This document shows positions 1-5,948 of a stretch of 5,948 bases of DNA, in pieces (the first letter of the stretch is position 1; each line of letters begins with the position of its first letter). A model generated the notes under the pieces. That model did no database searches. It was not told where the DNA came from and worked only from the letters and a program-made list of their open reading frames with translations. The stretch is from Holophagae bacterium (GTDB lineage Bacteria > Acidobacteriota > Thermoanaerobaculia > Thermoanaerobaculales > Sulfomarinibacteraceae). A program made the position numbers and the translations under genes. The stretch lies in NCBI GenBank assembly GCA_030637505.1, contig DAOWGJ010000254.1, forward strand, positions 1-5,948, read 5' to 3'.

Positions 1-1
1 C

Positions 2-2446
2 GTAGACCCACGCGTTGGGGCGAGCGTTCTCGGACTTGATCGCCGGCGGACCCTGGTGAACCCGCAGGGTTCCCAACTGGCCCAGCGGGACCTGGGCGCC
101 GGTTGGCGTCGGTACCAGAATCTCCGCCAGGGCGCCGACGTCATCCCGAAGCTCTCGGGGATATCGGATGTTGATGGGGTATCGTTCCAGGCCCTCAACC
201 GTCCAGGAGACGTTCATGCCACCGATCGCGGACGTGATCACGTCCTGGATGTCACCGACGGTCAATCCGTAGCGGGCCGCCGCCTCGCGATCAATGTCAA
301 AATCGACGTAGTTTCCGCCCATCACCCTCTCGGCATAGGCCGACAACGTGCCCTTCAGGGGTTTGACCAGGGCCTCGACTTCCTTGCCTATCCGCTCGAG
401 TTCATTGAGGTCCGGTCCGGCGATCTTGATGCCGACCGGGGTCTTGATGCCTGTCGAGAGCATGTCGATGCGAGTCTTGATCGGCATGGTCCATGCGTTG
501 GTGAGCCCTGGAAATTGAATCGCACGGTCCAACTCGTCGATCAGTTTCTCCTTGGTCATGCCTTCCCGCCACTCACTGGGATCTTTGAGTACGATCGTGG
601 TCTCTATCATCGAGAGCGGCGCCGGGTCGGTGGCGGTCTCCGCCCGCCCGATCTTGCCGAGCACCGACTGGACTTCGGGAAAGGTCTTGATGATCTTGTC
701 CGTTTGCTGCAGCAATTCCTTGGCCTTCGTAATCGAAATGCCCGGGAACGTCGTCGGCATGTAGAGCAGATCACCCTCCCACAGGGGCGGCATGAACTCC
801 GATCCGATGTGTTGCATGGGAATCCACACCGAGGCGACGATGGCGATGGCCAGGATGACGACAAGCCATCGGAAACGCAGCGCGAAGTTGAGCACCGGAG
901 TGTAGAGAAAACGCAGGATTCTGGACATGGGATGCGTCTTCTCCGAATGGATCTTGCCTCGTACCAACCAGAACATCAGCACCGGGATGATCGTGATGGC
1001 GACCAGGGACGACAGCCCGATCGCATAGGTCTTGGTGAAAGCCAGCGGTTTGAAAAGCCGCCCCTCCTGCGCCTGCAGGGTGAAGACCGGGATGAAGGAG
1101 ACCGTGATCACAAGCAACGAGAAGAAGAGGGTCGGACCGACTTCTTGCGCACTCTTGAGGATGATCTCAAAATGGGAACGTTTCCCCCGCCATTCCTCGT
1201 AGTGCTTGTGGGCGTTTTCCACCATGATGATCGAAGCGTCCACCAGAACCCCGATCGAGATGGCGATACCCCCAAGGGACATGATGTTGGCCCCGAGGCC
1301 CTGCAAACGCATTACCACAAACGCCAGGAGGATCGCTACCGGGATGGAGAAGATGGCGACGAATGCCGAGCGAACGTGGAAGAGAAAGATGATGCAGACC
1401 AGGGCGACGATGATCGACTCCTCGATCAAGGTCTTGGTCAGTGTCTCGATCGAGTTGTGGATCAATGTCGAGCGGTCGTAGCCAACAGAAATCTCGACGT
1501 CATCCGGCAGCCCCGCCTTGAGCTCGGCGAGGCGTTCCTTGACCCTGGCGATCGTCGACAGAGTATCGGCGCCTGAACGTACGACGATGATGCCGCCGAC
1601 GGTCTCGCCCTCTCCGTTCCACTCGGCCAATCCTCGGCGAATCTCCGGGCCGATCGTGATGTTGGCGACGTCCCGGAGCAAGATGGGCGTCCCGCCGGGG
1701 CCAACCCCCAGTGGAATCTGTTCGAGGTCCTTGACCTCCTTGACGTAGCCCAGGCCGCGGACCATGTACTCGCGTTCTCCCATCTCGACGAGGCGGCCGC
1801 CGACGTCGTTGTTGGACCGTTTGATGGCCGTTTTGATCTTGGAGAGCGGGATGTTGAAGGCCCGCATGCGGATCGGGTCCACCTCAACCTGGTACTGGCG
1901 GACGAAGCCGCCGATGGACGCGACCTCCGAAACGCCTTCGACGGACATCAGGCCGTATTTGAGGTACCAGTCCTGGTGGGAGCGAAGGTCCGCGAGATTT
2001 CGCTTGGGAGAGTTGAGGGTGTACATGAACGCCCATCCGACGCCGGTGGCGTCGGGACCCAACTGTGGCGTCACCCCATCCGGGAGCTGACCCGCCATGC
2101 CGTTGAGGTACTCCAAGACCCGCGATCGGGCCCAGTAGAGATCGGTGCCGTCTTCGAAGATGACGTAGACGAAGGAGAAACCGAAGAAGGAGTAACCCCG
2201 AACCACCTTGGCAAAAGGCACGGCCAGCATCTTGGAGGACATCGGGTAGGTGATCTGATCCTCGACGACCTGAGGCGCCTGCCCCGGGTACTCGGTGTAG
2301 ATGATGACCTGCACGTCGGAGAGGTCGGGGATGGCGTCCAAACGGATGCCCTTCATCGCCCAGACGCCGGCAAGAATCGCGAAGATGACGCCGATGATGA
2401 CCATGAACTGGTTTCTCAAGGACCACTCGATGATGCGGTTCAACAT
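2..2446 (-). CDS. cusA: CusA-like heavy-metal efflux RND pump, Cu(I)/Ag(I) type (C-terminus beyond window)
   Basis: Inner-membrane proton-driven pump of the heavy-metal RND family, likely exporting Cu(I)/Ag(I) through the adaptor and TolC-type channel of the same operon. I translated 815 codons from ATG 2446-2444 to the left edge without a stop; E. coli CusA is 1,047 aa, so roughly 220 residues are missing. Visible: a first membrane helix at about residues 12-33; DLSDVQV near 41-47; GPDATGVGW at 130-138; a membrane block at about 337-495; VDASIIMVENAHK at 402-414, with D403 and E410 matching the proton-relay residues D405/E412 of E. coli; and EGDLLYMP at 557-564. M563, M613 and M662 align by spacing with the copper-binding M573, M623 and M672. 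This, with IDMLSTGIK (660-668), favours the Cu/Ag subclass over the Zn/Co/Ni CzcA type. The start is supported by GGGAG six bases upstream. The remaining proton-relay residues (E. coli E939, K984) lie outside the window. Confidence 0.97.
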   Translation of the reverse strand, partial: MLNRIIEWSLRNQFMVIIGVIFAILAGVWAMKGIRLDAIPDLSDVQVIIYTEYPGQAPQVVEDQITYPMSSKMLAVPFAKVVRGYSFFGFSFVYVIFEDGTDLYWARSRVLEYLNGMAGQLPDGVTPQLGPDATGVGWAFMYTLNSPKRNLADLRSHQDWYLKYGLMSVEGVSEVASIGGFVRQYQVEVDPIRMRAFNIPLSKIKTAIKRSNNDVGGRLVEMGEREYMVRGLGYVKEVKDLEQIPLGVGPGGTPILLRDVANITIGPEIRRGLAEWNGEGETVGGIIVVRSGADTLSTIARVKERLAELKAGLPDDVEISVGYDRSTLIHNSIETLTKTLIEESIIVALVCIIFLFHVRSAFVAIFSIPVAILLAFVVMRLQGLGANIMSLGGIAISIGVLVDASIIMVENAHKHYEEWRGKRSHFEIILKSAQEVGPTLFFSLLVITVSFIPVFTLQAQEGRLFKPLAFTKTYAIGLSSLVAITIIPVLMFWLVRGKIHSEKTHPMSRILRFLYTPVLNFALRFRWLVVILAIAIVASVWIPMQHIGSEFMPPLWEGDLLYMPTTFPGISITKAKELLQQTDKIIKTFPEVQSVLGKIGRAETATDPAPLSMIETTIVLKDPSEWREGMTKEKLIDELDRAIQFPGLTNAWTMPIKTRIDMLSTGIKTPVGIKIAGPDLNELERIGKEVEALVKPLKGTLSAYAERVMGGNYVDFDIDREAAARYGLTVGDIQDVITSAIGGMNVSWTVEGLERYPINIRYPRELRDDVGALAEILVPTPTGAQVPLGQLGTLRVHQGPPAIKSENARPNAWVY

Positions 2447-2452
2447 GATGCG

Positions 2453-2457
2453 CTCCC
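2453..2457 (-). promoter_or_regulatory. Ribosome-binding site of the CusA-like gene
   Basis: GGGAG on the minus strand, six bases before the ATG at 2446. It fixes the pump start and shows that cusA can be initiated on its own, although it lies 361 bases from the preceding operon gene. Confidence 0.75.
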
Positions 2458-2460
2458 GGG

Positions 2461-2469
2461 TGATATAGT
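2461..2469 (+). promoter_or_regulatory. Possible extended -10 promoter for the HicB-like gene
   Basis: TGATATAGT matches the extended -10 pattern TGnTATAAT except for one base in the hexamer. Only a poor -35 lies at the right distance (around 2439-2446, TTCAACAT), which is tolerable for an extended -10. Transcription would begin near 2475, just before the ribosome-binding site at 2477, giving a very short leader. The promoter would lie between the two divergent start codons and overlap the start region of the pump gene. Assigned by eye on the sigma-70 consensus; the organism's own promoter rules are unknown. Confidence 0.3.
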
Positions 2470-2476
2470 GCTGTCC

Positions 2477-2481
2477 AGGAG
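2477..2481 (+). promoter_or_regulatory. Ribosome-binding site of the HicB-like gene
   Basis: AGGAG followed by seven bases and then ATG at 2489. This strong Shine-Dalgarno match decides the start: the same frame is open leftwards to 1976, but that part is antisense to the pump gene and has no family resemblance. Confidence 0.75.
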
Positions 2482-2488
2482 AACACCG

Positions 2489-2746
2489 ATGGCGACGAAA
2501 AACGAACCGGGACGCCTGTTTGAACTGACTGCAGTCATCTGGGAAGAAAACGACGGCTTCGTCTCGGTGTGTCCGGAGGTCGGGGTCACTTCATGCGGTG
2601 ATTCAGTCGAGGATGCCGCCCGCATGCTCGAAGGGGCGGTCGCTCTATATGTGGAGAACGCCGGTGAGCTTGGGCTCATGAACGAGGGCATTTCCGCCCT
2701 TATTCCTGGCCATCGGTGGACGACGTCCATCAGGGTGGCGGTGTGA
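2489..2746 (+). CDS. Small HicB-like (HicB/UPF0150-type) protein, no HicA partner
   Basis: 85 aa, soluble, no signal peptide or membrane segment. Residues about 11-60 fit the HicB N-terminal fold: a first strand (FELTAVIW, 11-18), then an acidic turn and second strand (DGFVSVCPE, 22-30), a GDSVEDA segment (37-43) like the family's GxTxEEA helix start, and a helix with the AxxLYVEN pattern (49-58). A final strand, TSIRVAV, ends the protein. In HicAB toxin-antitoxin systems this domain binds and blocks the HicA ribonuclease. The protein stops after that domain, so it lacks the C-terminal helix-turn-helix or ribbon-helix-helix DNA-binding region of longer HicB proteins. No HicA-like frame lies on either side: its start is 42 bases from the divergent pump gene, and its end is 61 bases from the convergent adaptor gene. 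It sits, oppositely oriented, within the efflux operon. Family membership is judged from pattern alone; an antitoxin role is not supported without a partner. Confidence 0.8.
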   Translation: MATKNEPGRLFELTAVIWEENDGFVSVCPEVGVTSCGDSVEDAARMLEGAVALYVENAGELGLMNEGISALIPGHRWTTSIRVAV

Positions 2747-2765
2747 CCCCGAGGCTGCCCTTTTT
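2733..2765 (+). terminator. Possible rho-independent terminator of the HicB-like gene
   Basis: GGGTGGC (2733-2739) can pair with GCTGCCC (2754-2760) through seven pairs, two of them G-U, around a 14-base loop. TTTTT follows at 2761-2765, with a second TTTTT at 2771-2775. The left arm overlaps the last codons of the HicB-like gene. The wobble pairs and wide loop make it moderate only. It would also stop plus-strand transcripts from running antisense into the adaptor gene. Confidence 0.4.
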
Positions 2766-2778
2766 GTGCCTTTTTGTG
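2759..2778. repeat. Perfect 10-base tandem repeat, two copies
   Basis: CCTTTTTGTG occurs twice in a row (2759-2768 and 2769-2778), just past the HicB-like gene in the 61-base spacer before the convergent adaptor stop. It probably arose by replication slippage and supplies the two T-tracts of the possible terminator. Confidence 0.7.
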
Positions 2779-2807
2779 GCTATCTTGTAGTTTTCGAAGG
2801 CGGCCGA

Positions 2808-4436
2808 TCATTTCCCACCCCCCTGCGCCTGGGAACGCTTTTCGGCGATCATCTTCTGGATGGCCTCGCGGAGATTGGACTCGGAGTCGATCAGGAATTG
2901 TGCCGAGGTGACGATCTCGGCGCCGTCCGAGAGTCCTTCGAGTACCTGAACGAATCCGTCACCCTGTGGACCGAGAACGACTTCACGCGGGGCGAAACGA
3001 CCCTCGCCCAACGCCACGATGACGACGTTGCGTTCGCCGGTCCGAAGCACGGCATTTGAGGGCACGGTAATGGCGTTTTTGGCGGCGAGCGGTTCGAAAA
3101 CGACGGTCGCGTACATGCCGACGCGCAGTCGGGAGCGTCGATTCGGGATTTGAAGGGTCATCTGAAGGCTCCTGGTCGTTTCGGACACCTCGGGCTCGAT
3201 GAAACGAACACGCCCCGTAATGACTTCGCCCGGGAAGTAGGTCAGGCTGATGGTGGCCGTGCTGCCGATATCGATCCACGGCAACTGGTCCTCGAAAACC
3301 TCGACCGTCAACCACAAGCTGGAGATGTCGGCAAGGTGGAGAAGCTCCATGCCCGGCCGAACCGCCATGCCTTCGAGGCCCGGCATGCGCTTCATCACCA
3401 TGCCGGAAGCCGGCGCCGTGACCTGAAGGGTGCGATGCACCTCTCCGTCGGCCTCGAGGCTCCGGATCTGCTCAGGCGAAATGTCCCAGTAGGCCAGACG
3501 TTCACGAGCGGCCTCGAGCAGAGCCGTAGCCCGCTCCTGGACCTCGGCGCCTGCGCCCGCCATTCGATCGGCGTAGCGCTTGGCCGCCAGGAGTTCACGT
3601 TCGGTCTGGACCAGATCCGGCGAGTAGATCTCGAAGAGTGGTTGCCCTTTCGTGACCTCCTGGCCTATGTAGTTGACGTAGGTCTTCTCGATGAAACCCT
3701 CGTACTTGGTCGTCACCGACACCATGCGCTCCTGGTCATAGTCCAGGTACCCAACGGTGCGGATCTGCCGACTGATGTCACGACGTGAGACTTTCTCGGT
3801 AACGACGTTCATGTTCTGCTGCGTCACCGGGTTGATGGTCACGGTGGCGCCGTCACCCTTGGGACCGGCATCCTCGGCGTAGACCGGAACGTAGTCCATG
3901 CCCATGTCGTCTTTCCGGGGTACCGGCGAGGTGACGTTGGGGTCCATCGGATTGCGGTAGAAGAGGATTTTCCCCTTGCTCTTGGGGCCGCCACCGGAAG
4001 ATTGATCGCCGGTGTCCCGAAGCGGAACCAAGTCCATACCACAAATCGGGCAGGAACCGGCCTCGTCCTCGACTACCTGGGGGTGCATGCCGCAGGTCCA
4101 AAGTTGTCCCGCTTCGGGGTGATCGTGGGCATGTTCTTCTTCCATACCGCTGCCGCGCAGAGGCACCAGATCCATGCCGCAGATGGGGCAGGACCCGGCT
4201 TCGTCTTCGACGACCTGGGGGTGCATGCCGCAGGTCCAGAGCTGTGTGGCTGCTTCGGCGCCCATCGAGGGGCCATGCTCGTCGCCTGTCCCAAAGGGAG
4301 ACCCGATCAAAGCCACGATCCCCAGAGTGATGACGGCGCCAAGGATGATACCGCCGATGACCAATAAAACAGGAGCCGTCGCGGGCTTTCGGCGTTCTTC
4401 GGTCACGATCTCTTCGTCGAATTCGTCATATGTCAT
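2808..4436 (-). CDS. cusB: CusB-like periplasmic adaptor with two tandem heavy-metal-binding domains
   Basis: Membrane-fusion protein linking the RND pump to the TolC-type channel. 542 aa, against about 407 for E. coli CusB; the extra length is N-terminal. Order: acidic cytoplasmic tail (1-20); single membrane anchor (about 21-44) with no lipobox; first heavy-metal-binding module (65-94; C69, M71, H72, C83, C86, M88); His/Glu-rich linker (95-110; H102, H104, H106); second module with identical residues (111-140; C115, M117, H118, C129, C132, M134); then a CusB-type segment (157-187) where M164, M178 and M180 match by pattern M49, M64 and M66 of E. coli CusB. The adaptor body follows: lipoyl halves around 240-274 and 335-370 flanking a short helical hairpin, beta-barrel about 371-455, and a membrane-proximal part to about 520 containing FLIDSES (514-520), as in CusB. 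The start overlaps the upstream gene's stop as ATGA and has GGAAG six bases before it. The modules probably capture or sense periplasmic metal; that role is inferred. Confidence 0.97.
   Translation of the reverse strand: MTYDEFDEEIVTEERRKPATAPVLLVIGGIILGAVITLGIVALIGSPFGTGDEHGPSMGAEAATQLWTCGMHPQVVEDEAGSCPICGMDLVPLRGSGMEEEHAHDHPEAGQLWTCGMHPQVVEDEAGSCPICGMDLVPLRDTGDQSSGGGPKSKGKILFYRNPMDPNVTSPVPRKDDMGMDYVPVYAEDAGPKGDGATVTINPVTQQNMNVVTEKVSRRDISRQIRTVGYLDYDQERMVSVTTKYEGFIEKTYVNYIGQEVTKGQPLFEIYSPDLVQTERELLAAKRYADRMAGAGAEVQERATALLEAARERLAYWDISPEQIRSLEADGEVHRTLQVTAPASGMVMKRMPGLEGMAVRPGMELLHLADISSLWLTVEVFEDQLPWIDIGSTATISLTYFPGEVITGRVRFIEPEVSETTRSLQMTLQIPNRRSRLRVGMYATVVFEPLAAKNAITVPSNAVLRTGERNVVIVALGEGRFAPREVVLGPQGDGFVQVLEGLSDGAEIVTSAQFLIDSESNLREAIQKMIAEKRSQAQGGGK
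4017..4106 (-). repeat. Heavy-metal-binding module repeat, copy 2 (adaptor codons 111-140)
   Basis: Encodes the same 30 residues as the copy at 4155-4244 (pattern W-T-C-G-M-H-P ... C-P-I-C-G-M-D-L-V-P). By direct comparison the 90-base copies differ at 16 positions, every one a silent codon change. The longest identical run is about 24 bases, near the 5' end of the coding strand. Confidence 0.95.
4155..4244 (-). repeat. Heavy-metal-binding module repeat, copy 1 (adaptor codons 65-94)
   Basis: First copy of the duplicated module, separated from copy 2 by 48 bases encoding the His/Glu-rich linker. The Cys-x-Met-His and Cys-Pro-x-Cys-Gly-Met elements are those of the heavy-metal-binding domain found in copper efflux adaptors and P-type ATPases. 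Confidence 0.95.
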
Positions 4437-5863
4437 GATTCACTTCCGTTCATGATGTCTTGTACCAGCGGGCCTGCAATCGTTCCCTCGAGGCGTGCCA
4501 GAACCACGGCCAGGTCCGTTCGGACCCGTTCGAGCCCGAGACGTACCTCAAGCAGAGTTCGTTCAGCATCGAGGAGGTCGAGGGCGTCGGCGGTTCCCGT
4601 GGCGTAGGCATTTTCGACCGAGGTCAAGCTTTCCTCGGCCTGGGGAATCAGCACACGTTCAAAGAGCGCGATTTGGTCCCGGAGGAGGGGAATTCTCCGG
4701 ACGAGGTCACCAAGAGCCCCCTCGATGTCGGCGATAACCGCGCGGCGGCGCTCTTCGGCGGCCAGCTTGTACTGGGCGGCCTCCTCTTCTCCAGCCCGGA
4801 GACTCTCGCTCCAAAGTGGGATGGTCATGCCACCGGTCAAGCCGAGGATGTCATCACCGTTACCCTGTGGAGGATTCAGCCTGCCGGCATCATCGTCCCT
4901 CTTGCCGACGAATCCGTAGGTGAGACCGACAAATACGTCAGGACTTCGCTTCTTTGAGTAAATATCGATCCGGGCCGCCGAAGCATTGATTGCGGCGTTT
5001 GCTCCGACAATCTCCGGCCGACCGGCGATCGCTCGTGCACGAAAGTTCTCGATCCCTGGATTGCCGGTGAAAGCCCGGGATTGTGTTCCAAGTCGGATAG
5101 GCGTCGAGGCACGGACATCGCGCAGTCGATTGACGGCCGATTCAACCTCAACCCTGCGGTCTTCGATACCGAGGAGGCGGCTGTCGGCCCGGGTGATCTC
5201 GGCCTGGATCTTGATGACGGCCTGGCCGAGGCCGGTCCCGGCGGCATAACGCGCCCGGGACAATTCCTCGAAACGGTCCAGAGTTTCCCGGTCCTCGCTC
5301 ACGACTGCCCCCTCGGCGCGGAGGTAGTGCAGCTCTCGGTAGAGGGTCCGGGCCCGGGTTACCAGTTCGAGGGACAGAGCCTCGACTCGCGCCTGAGCGG
5401 CTGTGGCATCGAAAACGGCGGCTTGCTCTTCGAGGTCGAGCTTGCCGAACCATGGAAATCTCTGTGCAAGGCTGATGGTCACGTCCTGGGGCCCAACTCT
5501 GGTCTGGGGGCTCATGACAAACCAGGTTAACGACACGGTTGGATCCGGGAGGCTCTTGACTTGTGGCGCCTTTTGAGCGGCCGCCGCAGCTTCGGCTCTC
5601 AGTGAGGCCAGGCGGGGGTTCCGTTCGATGACCTCCCGGACCAATCGCTGGAGATCACTGTCTTCAATGGCCATGGCAATTCTCTCCGATGGAGCAACCG
5701 GCGTTTCCTGAGCCTGTGCGCCGGGCGCGACGGGGGGATCGGCCTTGGCTATTTCGTCCGCAGCCGTCCATTGGGGTGCGGCTGACGTGATGGCCAACGC
5801 AAAGGCACAGAGAGTTCGTATTGCAGAATATTTTTTTCGAAAGGTCCTGAATATCACCTTCAT
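4433..5863 (-). CDS. TolC/CusC-family outer-membrane efflux channel
   Basis: Outer-membrane factor expected to form the trimeric exit duct for the adaptor and pump encoded downstream. 476 aa from the chosen ATG, normal for the family (CusC about 457). A basic start (RTFRKK) and hydrophobic core (about 18-29) form a signal peptide with likely cleavage around 28-35. The one nearby Cys (C19) is not in a lipobox, so unlike E. coli CusC it is probably not a lipoprotein. Two outer-membrane efflux repeats are seen at about 68-255 and 275-462; the internal repeat shows in YAAGTG (206-211) and YATGTADALDLL (420-431). Barrel strands include TVSLTWF and ISLAQRFPWFGK (130-141), the latter typical of metal-efflux channels. 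A GTG six bases upstream (5869-5867) is also in frame, but GGGAG lies five bases before the ATG and directly abuts the GTG, so ATG is preferred. It is called cusC only by position; the sequence alone says TolC family. Confidence 0.95.
   Translation of the reverse strand: MKVIFRTFRKKYSAIRTLCAFALAITSAAPQWTAADEIAKADPPVAPGAQAQETPVAPSERIAMAIEDSDLQRLVREVIERNPRLASLRAEAAAAAQKAPQVKSLPDPTVSLTWFVMSPQTRVGPQDVTISLAQRFPWFGKLDLEEQAAVFDATAAQARVEALSLELVTRARTLYRELHYLRAEGAVVSEDRETLDRFEELSRARYAAGTGLGQAVIKIQAEITRADSRLLGIEDRRVEVESAVNRLRDVRASTPIRLGTQSRAFTGNPGIENFRARAIAGRPEIVGANAAINASAARIDIYSKKRSPDVFVGLTYGFVGKRDDDAGRLNPPQGNGDDILGLTGGMTIPLWSESLRAGEEEAAQYKLAAEERRRAVIADIEGALGDLVRRIPLLRDQIALFERVLIPQAEESLTSVENAYATGTADALDLLDAERTLLEVRLGLERVRTDLAVVLARLEGTIAGPLVQDIMNGSES
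4443..4447 (-). promoter_or_regulatory. Ribosome-binding site of the adaptor gene, inside the end of the TolC-family gene
   Basis: GGAAG six bases before the ATG at 4436, within the last codons of the upstream gene. Together with the ATGA stop/start overlap it indicates translational coupling of channel and adaptor. Confidence 0.65.
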
Positions 5864-5868
5864 GATCA

Positions 5869-5873
5869 CTCCC
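5869..5873 (-). promoter_or_regulatory. Ribosome-binding site deciding the start of the TolC-family gene
   Basis: GGGAG on the minus strand with five bases before ATG 5863-5861. The alternative GTG at 5869 overlaps this motif by one base and so could not use it. Confidence 0.65.
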
Positions 5874-5903
5874 GGGGGCGCTCAACTGCACTTTCCGTGC
5901 CAA

Positions 5904-5940
5904 GGACAAAGACGTTTTGAATCATTGTAACCCTCTGTCC
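5904..5940 (-). promoter_or_regulatory. Operon leader: possible -10 box within an imperfect inverted repeat
   Basis: On the minus strand TACAAT (5929-5924) is one base from the -10 consensus; the matching -35 would lie at or past the right window edge, so it cannot be judged. The box sits between CTCTGTCC (5933-5940, plus strand) and GGACAAAG (5904-5911), inverted repeats matching at 7 of 8 positions with a 21-base spacer. The arms could be an operator for a metal-responsive regulator or a leader hairpin. I see no clear CusR or CueR box. Assignment is by eye and weak. Confidence 0.22.
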
Positions 5941-5948
5941 CTTCGCCC

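Noticed and set aside
56..1576. 506-codon plus-strand open frame
   Set aside because: Fully antisense to the pump gene, whose frame shows clear family motifs throughout; the product is Asp/Arg/Gly-rich low-complexity sequence typical of a GC-rich shadow frame.
1976..2488. N-terminal extension of the HicB-like frame (open from ATG 1976)
   Set aside because: Antisense to the pump start region, no family resemblance, and a strong ribosome-binding site supports the internal ATG at 2489.
2747..2807. HicA toxin gene downstream of the HicB-like gene
   Set aside because: Only 61 bases before the convergent adaptor stop; no frame with the HicA double-stranded-RNA-binding pattern or its catalytic His on either strand.
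3150..3788. 212-codon plus-strand open frame
   Set aside because: Antisense to the conserved body of the adaptor; no recognisable motif and no convincing ribosome-binding site.
5081..5530. 149-codon plus-strand open frame
   Set aside because: Shadow of the TolC-family gene; composition and lack of motifs fit antisense noise.
5864..5869. GTG start for the TolC-family gene
   Set aside because: It overlaps the Shine-Dalgarno motif, whereas the ATG at 5863 has the normal five-base spacing.
5888..5900. Short inverted repeat GCAC-TTTCC-GTGC in the operon leader
   Set aside because: Only four base pairs with no extension; expected by chance at this length.

Overview
This window comes from a high-GC Gram-negative (diderm) bacterium. 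It holds most of a CusCBA-type copper(I)/silver(I) tripartite efflux operon, encoded entirely on the minus strand. A TolC-type outer-membrane channel, a periplasmic adaptor and an inner-membrane RND pump imply two membranes. Nothing visible fixes the phylum, and the organism is not named here.

Layout, in the direction of transcription (right to left). Positions 5948-5864 are the operon leader, with a possible -10 box inside an imperfect inverted repeat. Positions 5863-4433 encode the TolC-family outer-membrane factor (476 aa from the preferred ATG). Positions 4436-2808 encode a CusB-like adaptor of 542 aa, joined to the previous gene by a 4-base ATGA overlap. Its N-terminus carries two identical 30-residue Cys/Met/His heavy-metal-binding modules followed by the CusB three-methionine site. 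A 361-base gap (2807-2447) follows. Then comes a CusA-like RND pump from 2446 leftwards, which runs off the left edge after 815 codons; the family is usually about 1,040 aa. I translated the pump base by base across the whole window and found no stop or frameshift. It keeps the three copper-coordinating methionines known from E. coli CusA.

The adaptor-pump gap is the unusual part. On the plus strand it holds a small HicB-like gene (2489-2746), with a good ribosome-binding site and a possible terminator, and no HicA toxin gene beside it. On the minus strand the same gap is bridged by a 123-codon frame (2811-2440). That frame overlaps the adaptor stop by ATGA and the pump start by 7 bases. It is probably a shadow of the HicB-like gene, but the exact fit is worth checking.

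The three efflux proteins would form one complex across the cell envelope. The adaptor captures periplasmic Cu(I)/Ag(I) and hands it to the pump, which exports it through the TolC-type channel using the proton gradient. No regulator, CusF-type chaperone or P-type ATPase lies in the window.
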